Shown here: positions 49,097 through 57,480 of the stretch, piece by piece
Layout: each line of letters starts with the position of its first letter
Numbering within the stretch: the first letter of the stretch is position 1
Source of the DNA: Rhizobium leguminosarum bv. viciae USDA 2370
GTDB taxonomy: Bacteria; Pseudomonadota; Alphaproteobacteria; Rhizobiales; Rhizobiaceae
NCBI RefSeq assembly: GCF_002008365.1
Contig: NZ_MRDL01000047.1
Span: 186,001-250,000 of the forward strand
Direction: 5' to 3'
DNA: 64,000 bases
Position numbers and translations under genes: made by a program
Notes under the pieces: generated by a model
Seen by the model: only the letters and a program-made list of their open reading frames with translations
Told to the model about the DNA's origin: nothing
Database searches by the model: none

Positions 49097-49397
49097 GAGA
49101 GCTCCTCGAGGCGGTTTCTGCTTGGCAATGGCCCCTGGCGCAGGCGCGGCCGCGAGCCGATCGGTGGAAATGGCGGGAGGTGGAGACGAGGTCTCCAATA
49201 CGCCATCTATCCGTGACCTCTCGGCCGCCGTCGAGTGCATTTTTTGCAGTGCAGCGTCCTGCTATGTGCATACGTCTATTGCAATTTTTGCATTTCTGCC
49301 CTTTCTCCGGAAAGATGGCTGCGCTTGAAATCGCCGATACCGCAACCATCTCAAGGGCAAGGCAGGAGCATTTTCCGCGCCAGAGACGGGAGCTCTC
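49097..49397. other. Regulatory spacer with two TGCA-N5-TGCA sites
   Basis: No gene is supported. TGCA-TTTTT-TGCA (49236-49248) and TGCA-ATTTT-TGCA (49280-49292) lie 44 bp apart, each an inverted pair of TGCA. They are 140-196 bp before the MFS GTG and about 105-160 bp before the lipid-kinase ATG. They look like sites for one regulator, not identified. Confidence 0.45.
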
Positions 49398-50342
49398 ATG
49401 AAGCTTGTAGGCTTTTTCAATCGCGACGGCGGTACCTTCAAGACCACCGACATGCTGGCCTATGAGAAGAGGGCGGAAGCGGCTTTCCGCGAAGCGGGAC
49501 ACGATTTCGACGCCATCGTCTTCTCAGGAAAGGAAATCATTCCCGCCATGGAGCGGGCGGCCAAGCGCGATGATATCGACGGTATCGTCGCCGGCGGTGG
49601 CGACGGCACGATTTCGGCAGCGGCATCGATCGCCTGGAAAAACGGAATTGCGCTCGGCGTCGTGCCCGCCGGCACGATGAACCTCTTTGCCCGCTCGCTG
49701 CGGGTGCCGCTCGATATCTGGCAGGCGCTCGATGTGCTTGCTTCCGGCGAGGTCGACAATGTCGATATCGCCAGCGCCAACGGCCGTCCCTTCATCCACC
49801 AGTTTTCCGCCGGCCTGCATGCCCGTATGGTGCGCTACCGCAACGCCTACAGCTATCGTTCCCGGCTGGGCAAGATCCGGGCAAGCACGAAGGCGGCTTT
49901 GGGTGTTATCTTCAACCCGCCGGAATTCGAGGTCGAGTTCGAGGCGGCCGGCATGCGGGAGCGCCGCAGGGTGTCGGCGATCTCGGTCTCCAACAATCCC
50001 TTCGGTGAGAATGCGCTGCTCTACGCCGATAATTTGACAAGCGGCGAACTCGGCTTCTACACGGCAAATCCGCTGAAGCCTCTGGGTGTCGCCCGACTCG
50101 CCATCGACATGCTGCGCGGCAAGGTCCGCGAGAATGCCGATGTCATGGTGCTGCACCCGGCCGAAGTGCACCTGCATTTCCCCAAACTGCGCTTCAAGGC
50201 CAATTGCGTCATGGACGGCGAGTTGCTGCCGCTCCAACGCGACGTCTCGATCCGGCTGCATCCAGGCGAATTGAAGGTTCTCGTCAAGCAGGGTCTAGCC
50301 GCCCAGGTGGACGCCAGCGAACGCCGCGAGCCGGCTGCGTAA
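49398..50342 (+). CDS. Diacylglycerol kinase-family lipid kinase
   Basis: A 314-residue protein of the DAGK catalytic-domain family (BmrU/YegS-like). The nucleotide motif GGGDGT is at residues 66-71, followed by LGVVPAGTMNLFARSL, the conserved GT-N-DFAR-like motif. The C-terminal beta-rich half includes VMDGELLP, the usual DGE site. It phosphorylates a lipid or sphingoid-like substrate at the inner membrane; the substrate is unknown. It is monocistronic with a GGGAGCT ribosome-binding sequence. Confidence 0.9.
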   Translation: MKLVGFFNRDGGTFKTTDMLAYEKRAEAAFREAGHDFDAIVFSGKEIIPAMERAAKRDDIDGIVAGGGDGTISAAASIAWKNGIALGVVPAGTMNLFARSLRVPLDIWQALDVLASGEVDNVDIASANGRPFIHQFSAGLHARMVRYRNAYSYRSRLGKIRASTKAALGVIFNPPEFEVEFEAAGMRERRRVSAISVSNNPFGENALLYADNLTSGELGFYTANPLKPLGVARLAIDMLRGKVRENADVMVLHPAEVHLHFPKLRFKANCVMDGELLPLQRDVSIRLHPGELKVLVKQGLAAQVDASERREPAA

Positions 50343-50361
50343 CTCGGCCGCGACAGAGGCT

Positions 50362-51684
50362 TCAGAACCGCGGCAGATAAGTGCAGTAGTCGAAATCCGA
50401 GACCGTGCGCAGATGCGCGAGCGCTTCCTTGCGCTTGGTGTCGCCATAGAGCGCCTGGTAACGTGGGCCGAAGATATCGGCGATGAAGGGCGAGGTGCGG
50501 AAGGTCTCGACGGCGCTGAGGAAATCATGCGTCAGTCGCGTCGTATTCACCGGCGTGTGCGAGGGCGTCGTCTCTTCGCCGGGGTCGAGTTCGCCATCGA
50601 GACCGGTGAGCATGCCGCCAAGGATTGCGGCGAGCAGCAGATAGGGATTGGCATCGGCGCCGGCGCCGGCGACGCGGTGCGTGCGGCCGGCCCATCCTTG
50701 TCGGGTATGCGGATCGCCGTGCCGCGATGACCGCTGCCCCAGGTCAGATCAACAGGCGCAAACGAGCCCGGCTGGAAGCGCCGGTAGGAATTGGCGAAGG
50801 GAGCGAAGATCAACTGCGCCTCGCGCATGGTGTTAAGCAGGCCCGCTGTCACCGATTTGAGCCGCTTCGGCTCGCCGCCCTTGGCGTCGAGGATGTTGCG
50901 GCCTTGCCGGTCGATGATGCTCGCATGCACATGCAGGCCGGAGCCGGCATGGTCGGAATAAGGCTTGGCCATACAGGTCGATTTCAACCCGTGGCGGCGC
51001 GCCGACTGTTCGGCGATGCGCTTGAGATAGAGGCAATCATCGGCGGCTGCCAGCGCGTCAGCGCGGTGCAGCAGGTTGACCTCGAACTGGCCCGGACCGA
51101 ATTCCGCCGTCGTCGCATCCGCCGGCAGTCCCTGCGCGCTCGCATAGGCCCTCAGTGTACTGAGATAGCCGTCGAGCGCATCGACGGCGCTCATGTCGTA
51201 AAGCTGGAAACCGTTCGGCTCGCCGCGATAAGTGAGGTTTTCGGGCGGGGAAGGGCGTCCGGTCTCGCGCCAGTCTCCCGACATCACATAGAATTCCAGC
51301 TCGGTCGCTACGACGGGCGTCAGTCCGCGCGAGGCATAGCGCTCCAGCACTGCGGCGAGGATGGCGCGCGGATCCATGAAGCTCGGGCTGCCGTCGAATT
51401 CGTGCATGCTGGCGAGCACCTGCATCGAGCCCTCCGGCGCCCAGGGCATCGGCGCCAGGCTGCGAGCCGATCGTCAGCGACAGGCCGGTGATGTCGTCAT
51501 TGTCGTCGCCCCAGATGTCGAGCGATTGCGTTGAGGTCGGCAGGCGGATCTCGCCGGCCCAGACCTTACCTTGTGCGTCGAGCGGAAGCTGCTTGCCGCG
51601 CAGGTCGCCGTTCATGCCGACGATCAGGACCTCGAAACGCGGTTCGCCGCCATCGGTCTTGCCGTTCATCCTGTCGCTCGCCAT
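50362..51684 (-). pseudogene. Glutamine synthetase-like (GlnA/PuuA type) gene with two frameshifts
   Basis: The reading frame is broken twice. Frame 1 (from ATG 51684) codes for the beta-grasp domain (RFEVLIVGMNGDLRGKQLPL). Near 51455-51475 it shifts by a small deletion into a frame with MPWAPEGSMQVLASM, the catalytic core EFGPGQFEVNL, GSGLHVHAS and WGSGHRGTAIRIP. Near 50690-50700, in a GGGCCGGCC run, a one-base loss shifts it again into NPYLLLAAILGGM-like sequence ending at 50362. All three parts align in order with type I gamma-glutamylamide synthetases. Either a pseudogene or, less likely, sequencing error; two independent breaks favour decay. Confidence 0.8.
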
Positions 51685-51778
51685 GACCTTGAAAATCCTC
51701 CGGGGCAAGGCCAAGCTCCTATCCCATCGATAGAGGCCTTTCAATCCGCGGGGCTCTTTTCCCAGTCATGCCCGACAC

Positions 51779-51859
51779 TTGCCCCCCCCCTCCAAGCTTG
51801 CCGCGATCGACGCCGCGCACCATCTGCATCCCTTCGCGGACATCAGGAAGCTGAATGCC
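51779..51859 (+). pseudogene. Remnant of a class III aminotransferase N-terminus
   Basis: The plus frame reads AAIDAAHHLHPFADIRKLNA, which is the highly characteristic start of class III (omega-amino acid-pyruvate type) aminotransferases. The expected pyridoxal-phosphate domain does not follow; about 35 further codons are degenerate and then stop. A C9 run (51782-51790) puts an ATG at 51768 out of frame by one base. Next to a broken PuuA-like gene, this looks like a decayed putrescine-utilisation pair. Confidence 0.6.
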
Positions 51860-51951
51860 TATTGGCCAGAGATCGACCGCATCCGCAAGGCGCGCAACAT
51901 CCTCCTTTGGCAATGGGGCTCTTGCGAGAAAGCAGCTATGTCGATGCCGGG

Positions 51952-52482
51952 TCAACGTAGCTGCTGTCGGATAATGGGCAAAGCCAAGGTGAGGAGCGCG
52001 GCGAAAACCATGACGACACCATAAGGTACCTTCCGGCTCGCCCGGATTTCCTCGACGCGCATGAAAAAGGCGAGATGTGCGACGGGCAGCGGCACCGGCA
52101 GCCGCAGGACCAGGAGCGTCACGACGCCGAGCACGAGGAGCAAAAACGAAAACGGCAGCATTCCGTGCCATCCGATAAAAAGGCCGATCGGCAGGAAAAG
52201 CTTGGCGTCTCCTGCGCCAAACAGCCGGAACGCCCAGAGCGCCACCCCAAGGGCGAACATCAGCAGACCGGCTCCGACGTCGCCGCCAATTCCGCTTGAA
52301 GCAAACAGCGCAGCGCCGACATCCTGTGAGCTAAGGATCACGGCGACCGTGCGCAATGCATAAAGTGCAACGAGCGCGAGCACGATCGTGTTGGGGATCT
52401 TCCATGTGCGGAAATCGGTCCAGGCGGCGTAGAGAAAAAGAAATACCGAAAGCGAACTAATAACATCGATCATTTGCGGCAT
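51952..52482 (-). CDS. cpaA: Prepilin peptidase CpaA (TadV)
   Basis: A 176-residue membrane protein of the A24 peptidase family, without the N-terminal methylase part of PilD. The catalytic aspartates are in YAAWTDFRTWKIPN and in LFGAGDAKLF (GxGD motif). About five to six hydrophobic segments are present. It cleaves the Flp prepilin after Gly. The ATG at 52482 is used because AAGGG precedes it. It is divergent from the flp gene and shares the promoter spacer. Confidence 0.9.
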   Translation of the reverse strand: MPQMIDVISSLSVFLFLYAAWTDFRTWKIPNTIVLALVALYALRTVAVILSSQDVGAALFASSGIGGDVGAGLLMFALGVALWAFRLFGAGDAKLFLPIGLFIGWHGMLPFSFLLLVLGVVTLLVLRLPVPLPVAHLAFFMRVEEIRASRKVPYGVVMVFAALLTLALPIIRQQLR

Positions 52483-52585
52483 GGTATTCACCCTTTTGGG
52501 CTATTATAGCCTGATTTTCAAGTTGCTCTACAGTAAATCCAGACGACTGAGTCAGTTTTTACGAATGGGCACCGGGACTTTGGTC

Positions 52586-52658
52586 TTAACCATAAAGTAT
52601 AGATGTCGAGAGCTTGCGTATAAAACGATTGACTAAATTAGAGTTAAGAGATTATTAA
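52586..52658 (+). promoter_or_regulatory. flp promoter with CtrA box
   Basis: TTGACT (52629-52634), 17 bp, then TTATTA (52652-52657) form a usable -35/-10 pair with a leader of about 77 nt to flp. TTAA-GAGATTA-TTAA (52644-52658) is an exact CtrA box lying in the spacer and -10 region. A further strong half-site, TTAACCAT, lies at 52586-52593. In Caulobacter pilA is CtrA-dependent; overlap with -10 could mean repression or activation here. Confidence 0.65.
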
Positions 52659-52740
52659 TGGTCCCAGTCGAAGAGGCGGTCTCGACGACAAGGCGGCCGG
52701 GGGGAATACGGCGCACAACTTATCTGGGAGGAAATTCTCG

Positions 52741-52938
52741 ATGAAAGCCTTTGTAAATAGCGTACGCGCTTTCGCGCGGGAAGAAGACGGCGTCGCACTC
52801 ACTGAATACCTCATTCTGCTTGCCTTGCTTGTTGGCGGTGTGATCACGGCCGTGACATTGGCCGGCACCAATCTGGCTACCGTTTGGAACGGCTGGGCAG
52901 GCTGGTTTACGACCAACCTGACCGCCCCGGCAGCCTGA
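52741..52938 (+). CDS. flp: Flp/PilA type IVb prepilin
   Basis: A 65-residue prepilin. The leader MKAFVNSVRAFAREEDG ends at Gly17. Cleavage gives VALTEYLILL with Glu at mature position 5 and Tyr at 6, the Flp motif, within a hydrophobic helix continuing to GGVITAVTLAG. It polymerises into thin Tad pili for surface adhesion. It is the first gene of the pilus operon and is followed by a hairpin terminator, so it should be made in excess. Confidence 0.95.
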   Translation: MKAFVNSVRAFAREEDGVALTEYLILLALLVGGVITAVTLAGTNLATVWNGWAGWFTTNLTAPAA

Positions 52939-52957
52939 TATTGGCGTTCGAAAAAGC

Positions 52958-52990
52958 GAGGGGTTTTATTAACCCCTCTCTTCTAAATTA
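52958..52990 (+). terminator. Intrinsic terminator/attenuator between flp and cpaB
   Basis: GAGGGGTT-TTATT-AACCCCTC (52958-52978) followed by TCTTCTAAATT. It lies 20 bp after the flp stop and 47 bp before cpaB. Partial read-through would give more pilin mRNA than assembly-gene mRNA. Confidence 0.75.
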
Positions 52991-53036
52991 GCATCAATGA
53001 ATGGATGCGCTCCGTCCAGTGTAGCGAGTAACCGCG

Positions 53037-53954
53037 ATGCGTTCCTCAACGATTTTAAGTCTCGTTATTGCGTTTGTGCTCGCAGCAGCAGCCGTTTTCG
53101 GCATGCGCGAGTATCTCTCCGATCAGAAGGCCCTGCTGCTGGCGATGAACGGCATGAAGGCCGAGGAAAGAACACTCGTTGTCGCCGACAAGCCAATGCG
53201 CTTCGGTGACCGGATCCGATCCGAAAATCTCAGAGCCATTCCGTGGCCCTCGAATGAAACACCCGCAGGCTCGTTCGTCAGCATCGAGGCGGTCGTTGGC
53301 AGCGATGCCCAGCCGCGTTATGCCATGGCGGCGATCGACCCCGGCGAGCCGGTGCTATCCTCGAAAATCACTGGTGCCGGCGAACGCGCCACGCTGTCGG
53401 CGGCGCTCGACCAGGGCATGAAGGCGGTTTCCATCCGCGTCAACGACGTGCTCGGCGTTGCCGGCTTCGTCAGGCCTTCCGATCGCGTCGACGTGCTTCT
53501 GACACGGGTCGTACGCGGGCCGGCGGGCAACGATCAGAGCTTGGTTGATGTGCTGCTGCAAGGCGTCAAGGTGCTGGCGGTGGACCAGACGGCAGACGAG
53601 CGCAAGGACGAGCCGTCCGTCGTGAAAACCGTGACCTTTGAGGTCACGACCGATGAGGCGCAGCGCCTTACTCTCGGCTCCAGTATCGGCACGCTGTCGC
53701 TGGCGCTTCGCAATATTGCCTCTTCCTCTATCGAGCAAACACGACAGATCACCGTCGCCGACCTCGGTGGCGGGGCGATGGCGGCGGAGCTCGGCAATGA
53801 TCTGGAAAAGAATAAGTTGCCAGAACCCGAAAAACAAGTGCAGATTGTGGAGCCAAAGGTTGAGCCGGTATTGTCGGTCGAGCCTAAGTGGGTAACAGTG
53901 GGGGTCTGGAACACGACGAAGCGCGAGGAGCACCGAGTCGGCCTGATCCAGTGA
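53037..53954 (+). CDS. cpaB: Pilus assembly protein CpaB (RcpC)
   Basis: A 305-residue protein with an N-terminal membrane anchor (about residues 5-22) and an SAF domain: VVADKPMRFGDRIRSENLR and YAMAAIDPGEPVLSSKIT. A second half follows with VSIRVNDVLGVAGFVRPSDRVDV, the RcpC signature. It sits in the periplasm and links the secretin to the inner-membrane platform. The C-terminus has a Glu/Pro/Val-rich spacer before WVTVGVWN. A short AGCG stretch precedes the ATG. Confidence 0.93.
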   Translation: MRSSTILSLVIAFVLAAAAVFGMREYLSDQKALLLAMNGMKAEERTLVVADKPMRFGDRIRSENLRAIPWPSNETPAGSFVSIEAVVGSDAQPRYAMAAIDPGEPVLSSKITGAGERATLSAALDQGMKAVSIRVNDVLGVAGFVRPSDRVDVLLTRVVRGPAGNDQSLVDVLLQGVKVLAVDQTADERKDEPSVVKTVTFEVTTDEAQRLTLGSSIGTLSLALRNIASSSIEQTRQITVADLGGGAMAAELGNDLEKNKLPEPEKQVQIVEPKVEPVLSVEPKWVTVGVWNTTKREEHRVGLIQ

Positions 53955-54009
53955 TGTTTATGCGGCCTGCCGCGGGTGCGGCCAGCCGAAGGAGGGGGCT
54001 AAAGCAGGC

Positions 54010-55497
54010 ATGGCGAACGGCAAGAGACGAATCGCAAGGATGAAAAGCCTTGCGGCACTGGCGGCAGTGTTTTCGGCCTGTGTGTGTTTAGGGCCCGGAT
54101 TTGCCGGCTGCGCCAACGCACAGGAAAAGTCCGTCACGCTTGGCAAATCGGTCCAGCGTGTGACGTTGCCTCCGAACGCGACGCTGACGCTCAATACCGG
54201 CCAGCCCTTCGGCGATCTCGTTATCGGCAGCGCCGATATGATCGACGTGGTGCCGCTCTCCGACCGGTCGCTGTTCATTCGCGGCAAGCAGATCGGCGCC
54301 ACCAATATCTCGGTCTATGGCGACGACAAGTCGCTTCTCGGTGTCATCGACATCCGCGTTGCCAGCGATTTCACCGAAGTCGCCGCCGCCATTCGCTCTG
54401 CCGCGCCCTCGGCCCGGGTTACCGTGGTCAACTCCAACAATCGCATTCGCCTGACAGGCATGGTCCGTGACGGCGTTGAATTGCAGCGGGTGATGGAAGT
54501 CGCCCAGTCCTATTCCGACCAACCGGTGCTGAACCAGTTGCGCGTCAGCGACAGCCAGCAGGTGATGCTGGAGGTCCGTATCATCGAAGCCTCACGCCAG
54601 ACGGGTCGTGACCTCGGGATCGGTTGGTCCGGGCACGGCAACAACGGCATCGGCAAGGCAACGACTAGCCAGGGTATCACCGTGAATGATGACGGCAGCC
54701 TGGCCCGTAGCCTCCTTGACCCCAAGGGTGCGGCAACGGGTATGCTGCCCTTCGGCCAGTTGATCGCCAAGGTGCTGGAAATCTCCGGCGGCCGCATCGA
54801 CGTGGTCATCAATGCGCTCGAGCAGAAGGGATTGGTGCGTCGTCTGGCTCAGCCGAACCTTATCGCCATGAGCGGCTCGACCGCCAGCTTCCATGCCGGC
54901 GGTGAAGTGCCGATCCTGAAGACGACGAACAACGGCACGACAGTCGCCACCGAGACGGACTATCGCCCCTTTGGTGTGCGGCTGACCTTCAAGCCGGTGG
55001 TGCTTGACGACGGCGTCATCAATCTGGAGATCGAGCCTGAGGTTTCCGAGCTTGATCCGTCGATCAGCGTCAACGGCAATCCGGGTTTCATCTCACGCGC
55101 TGCCAGCACGACGGTAGCGCTTCGTGACGGCCAGAGCTTTGCCATGGCGGGCCTGCTGCAGTCGATCAATGCCAAAGATATCCAGCAACTGCCGGGCCTC
55201 GGGAAGATACCGATCCTCGGCGCACTGTTCCGTTCGACGAGTTTCCAGAAGAAGGAATCCGACCTCGTTATCGTCGTCACCCCGCACATTGTGCGACCGG
55301 CCCGCCCGGGTGAGGACCTCTACAGTCCGCTCGATCAGACGCGCTCGTCTAATGACGTCGAACTTTTCGCGCTCGGTGTCTTGGAAGTCGACAAGGACAT
55401 GCTCCGACGCTTTCGCAATGGCGTCGGCGTGACTGGGCCCTATGGCCATCGTCTCGACCTGAACCAGGGAGCCCAAGTTGTTGTTACAAAACGCTAA
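54010..55497 (+). CDS. cpaC: Secretin CpaC (RcpA)
   Basis: A 495-residue outer-membrane secretin. The signal peptide is at about residues 12-38 (SLAALAAVFSACVCLGPGFA). The N-terminal pilus-domain repeats include GDLVIGSADMIDVVPLSDRS and LRVSDSQQVMLEVRIIEASR. The secretin C-domain includes VPILKTT, PFGVRLTFKPVVLDDGVI, FAMAGLLQS and LVIVVTPHIVRP. Length is normal. GGAGG lies upstream of the ATG; a second ATG at 54040 is possible. The 3' end overlaps the next gene by 20 bp. Confidence 0.95.
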   Translation: MANGKRRIARMKSLAALAAVFSACVCLGPGFAGCANAQEKSVTLGKSVQRVTLPPNATLTLNTGQPFGDLVIGSADMIDVVPLSDRSLFIRGKQIGATNISVYGDDKSLLGVIDIRVASDFTEVAAAIRSAAPSARVTVVNSNNRIRLTGMVRDGVELQRVMEVAQSYSDQPVLNQLRVSDSQQVMLEVRIIEASRQTGRDLGIGWSGHGNNGIGKATTSQGITVNDDGSLARSLLDPKGAATGMLPFGQLIAKVLEISGGRIDVVINALEQKGLVRRLAQPNLIAMSGSTASFHAGGEVPILKTTNNGTTVATETDYRPFGVRLTFKPVVLDDGVINLEIEPEVSELDPSISVNGNPGFISRAASTTVALRDGQSFAMAGLLQSINAKDIQQLPGLGKIPILGALFRSTSFQKKESDLVIVVTPHIVRPARPGEDLYSPLDQTRSSNDVELFALGVLEVDKDMLRRFRNGVGVTGPYGHRLDLNQGAQVVVTKR

Positions 55498-55786
55498 GCG
55501 CGTCCTTTTCCTCCTCGCAGCCGCCGGCCTTGCTTCCGGTTGCGCCGACTACATGAACCATCGCGACTCGATCACCTTCGGGCTCGGGAATGCTGTGGAA
55601 GCAAACAAGGCCATCCATATCGAGGACCCGTTCCCGCCGGAAGCCCAGCGAACCCGAATCGCAAGCGACGGCAAGGTGATCCGCAGGGTGGTCACGCAGT
55701 ACCAGAACGGCGGGATGGGCGTTGTTCCGCCGTCGCCGGCCATGGGGGCTAATGGGGCGTCCAGTGTGGCTACCGTTAGCCAATAG
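55478..55786 (+). CDS. Small Tad-locus lipoprotein, possible CpaD equivalent
   Basis: A 102-residue precursor starting at TTG 55478 behind CAGGGAG, inside the last codons of cpaC. The lipobox LASGC makes Cys22 the lipid site. The mature part starts ADYMNHRDSITFGLGNAVEA, then DPFPPEAQRT and a Gly/Pro/Ser tail. CpaD/TadD-like lipoproteins of Tad systems have the same MNHRDS-type stretch but are about twice as long; this protein keeps only that core. Coupled translation with cpaC fits a pilotin or secretin-partner role, which is inference. Confidence 0.75.
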   Translation: MLLQNAKRVLFLLAAAGLASGCADYMNHRDSITFGLGNAVEANKAIHIEDPFPPEAQRTRIASDGKVIRRVVTQYQNGGMGVVPPSPAMGANGASSVATVSQ

Positions 55787-55878
55787 CTGGCGAAAGGCAT
55801 GAACGGCGGTAGCGCGCCGAAGGGGAAATGCACGATAGAGGGTCGTCACGGCGATAGCGCCGCGATGGGGGTATGCCA

Positions 55879-57480
55879 ATGCTGAGCAGGGTTATCAGAC
55901 GGTTCTGGAACGATCATCGTGGCTATGTCATCGCCTTGACGCTCATCGCCATGCCGATGCTTCTCGGTTTTTCGCTGCTGATCATCGATGTCGGCCGCAG
56001 CAGCAACCTGCATACCGATCTTCAGAACGCCGTCGATGCGATGGCGCTGGCCGGAGCCCGCGAACTCGACGGCCGCGATGATGCCATTTCGAGGGCGCAG
56101 ACGGCGATCGAGAAAATCGCCAATAGCGCGGCTTTTTCCGGGGGCGGGGCCGGCATGTCGCTTGGCTCGCATATTACCGTGGCCTACCACGCCGGCAACG
56201 ATGCCGGGAGCACGGTCACCGTGCTTTTTCTGAAGAGCATCCCGGCCAACGACGACACGCCCATCCCGTCTTCGATGCAAACGACAGCGGCCAACGACGC
56301 TTCCTACGCCTGGGTCATCGCCAAGCCTCAGGCGATGCAGACGATATTTCCGGTCCCGGTCGGCTTCACCCGCGATACGATCAACATCGCTGCCGACGCC
56401 GTGGCCGTATACCATGCCAGCGCCTGTGATATCACGCCGATCTTCATCTGCAATCCCTATGAGCCGGCTGGCAATACGAGCCCGGCCGCCAACGAACAGG
56501 CGGCGGCGGATCTCCACACCAACTTCGCGGCCGGCAATCTCTACGGCCGGCAAATCGAAATGTACAGCACGTCTTCGTCCAGCCCCGGGCCTGGCAATTT
56601 CGGGTTCCTGAGAACCCCTCTGGGCAATGGCGCAAGCGTGATGGCCGACGCTTTGGCTACCGGGAATCCGGGGGCCTGTTATACGAAGGACAAGCTGGAT
56701 ACCGAAACGGGTGCCATGGCCGGGCCAGTAGAAGACGGCGTCAACACGCGATTCGGTATTTATCAGGGGTCGTTCAAGGGCTTGCGCAATGATGGCCGCT
56801 ACCGCCCGGCCCAGAACGTGCGCTCCGCACAAAAGCAAACGGGACAGAACGGCTGCAAGGCCTACGACCCGGTGCTGGTCGGCAGCACCGTTGGCGATGT
56901 CACCAAGGCGGTGCCATTGGGTTACGGTGCAGCCATGTCGCCCCTCGGCGGCGGCAAGATCAGCACCAGCAACAATTGGAACTATGCAAACTACTGGACC
57001 GTCGCGCAGGGCGGCACGGCCCCATCGGTCAGCGCGATTCTCAGCAATTATTCCAGCTATCCGCCGCAGGCCGGCGGAACACCGAGCCGGCCCTCCGCCT
57101 ATGACGTCTATCGTTACGAGCTCAACACCGCGGCGCTGCTCAATCATGCCTCGGCAAACGGCGAAATCGGCAATCCGACGACAGGCGGCGGACAGTGCTA
57201 CTCGGGGCCGGCCCTGTCGAACTACACGGCGGGCGAATATGGCGACCGCCGCGAGATTTTCGCCGCCATCGTCAATTGCGGCTACGAGGCCTCGGTCGAC
57301 CATTTGAACGGCCACAAGCAGACGCAGGCGGTTGCCTTCGCACGCATGTTCATGACCAAACCGGCGATCAAGGCTGGCAACGAGCGCTATCTGTCGCTTG
57401 AAGTGATCGACATCAGCGGCAAGGGTGGACGGGGCACACTCGAAGATTTCCTCCGGGAAGAAGCGGAGCTGGTCAGATGA
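55879..57480 (+). CDS. tadG: TadG-like pilus protein
   Basis: A protein of 533 residues from ATG 55879 (535 from the ATG at 55873); the later start has GGGGG at good spacing. It has an N-terminal TM after a short arm (HRGYVIALTLIAMPMLLGFSLLIIDVGRSSNLHTDLQNAVDAMALAGARELDG), the TadG/TadE_N signature. A long, beta-rich periplasmic region follows with several cysteines (ACDITPIFICNP, GGGQCYSG, IVNCGYEASVDH). No von Willebrand A domain was seen. It overlaps the next gene by 4 bp. It is a minor pseudopilin-related anchor protein of the Tad machine. Confidence 0.85.
   Translation: MLSRVIRRFWNDHRGYVIALTLIAMPMLLGFSLLIIDVGRSSNLHTDLQNAVDAMALAGARELDGRDDAISRAQTAIEKIANSAAFSGGGAGMSLGSHITVAYHAGNDAGSTVTVLFLKSIPANDDTPIPSSMQTTAANDASYAWVIAKPQAMQTIFPVPVGFTRDTINIAADAVAVYHASACDITPIFICNPYEPAGNTSPAANEQAAADLHTNFAAGNLYGRQIEMYSTSSSSPGPGNFGFLRTPLGNGASVMADALATGNPGACYTKDKLDTETGAMAGPVEDGVNTRFGIYQGSFKGLRNDGRYRPAQNVRSAQKQTGQNGCKAYDPVLVGSTVGDVTKAVPLGYGAAMSPLGGGKISTSNNWNYANYWTVAQGGTAPSVSAILSNYSSYPPQAGGTPSRPSAYDVYRYELNTAALLNHASANGEIGNPTTGGGQCYSGPALSNYTAGEYGDRREIFAAIVNCGYEASVDHLNGHKQTQAVAFARMFMTKPAIKAGNERYLSLEVIDISGKGGRGTLEDFLREEAELVR

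Noticed and set aside
55846..57315. A 489-codon open frame opposite tadG
   Set aside because: It conflicts with the tadG gene, which fits the operon order and has the TadG N-terminal signature.
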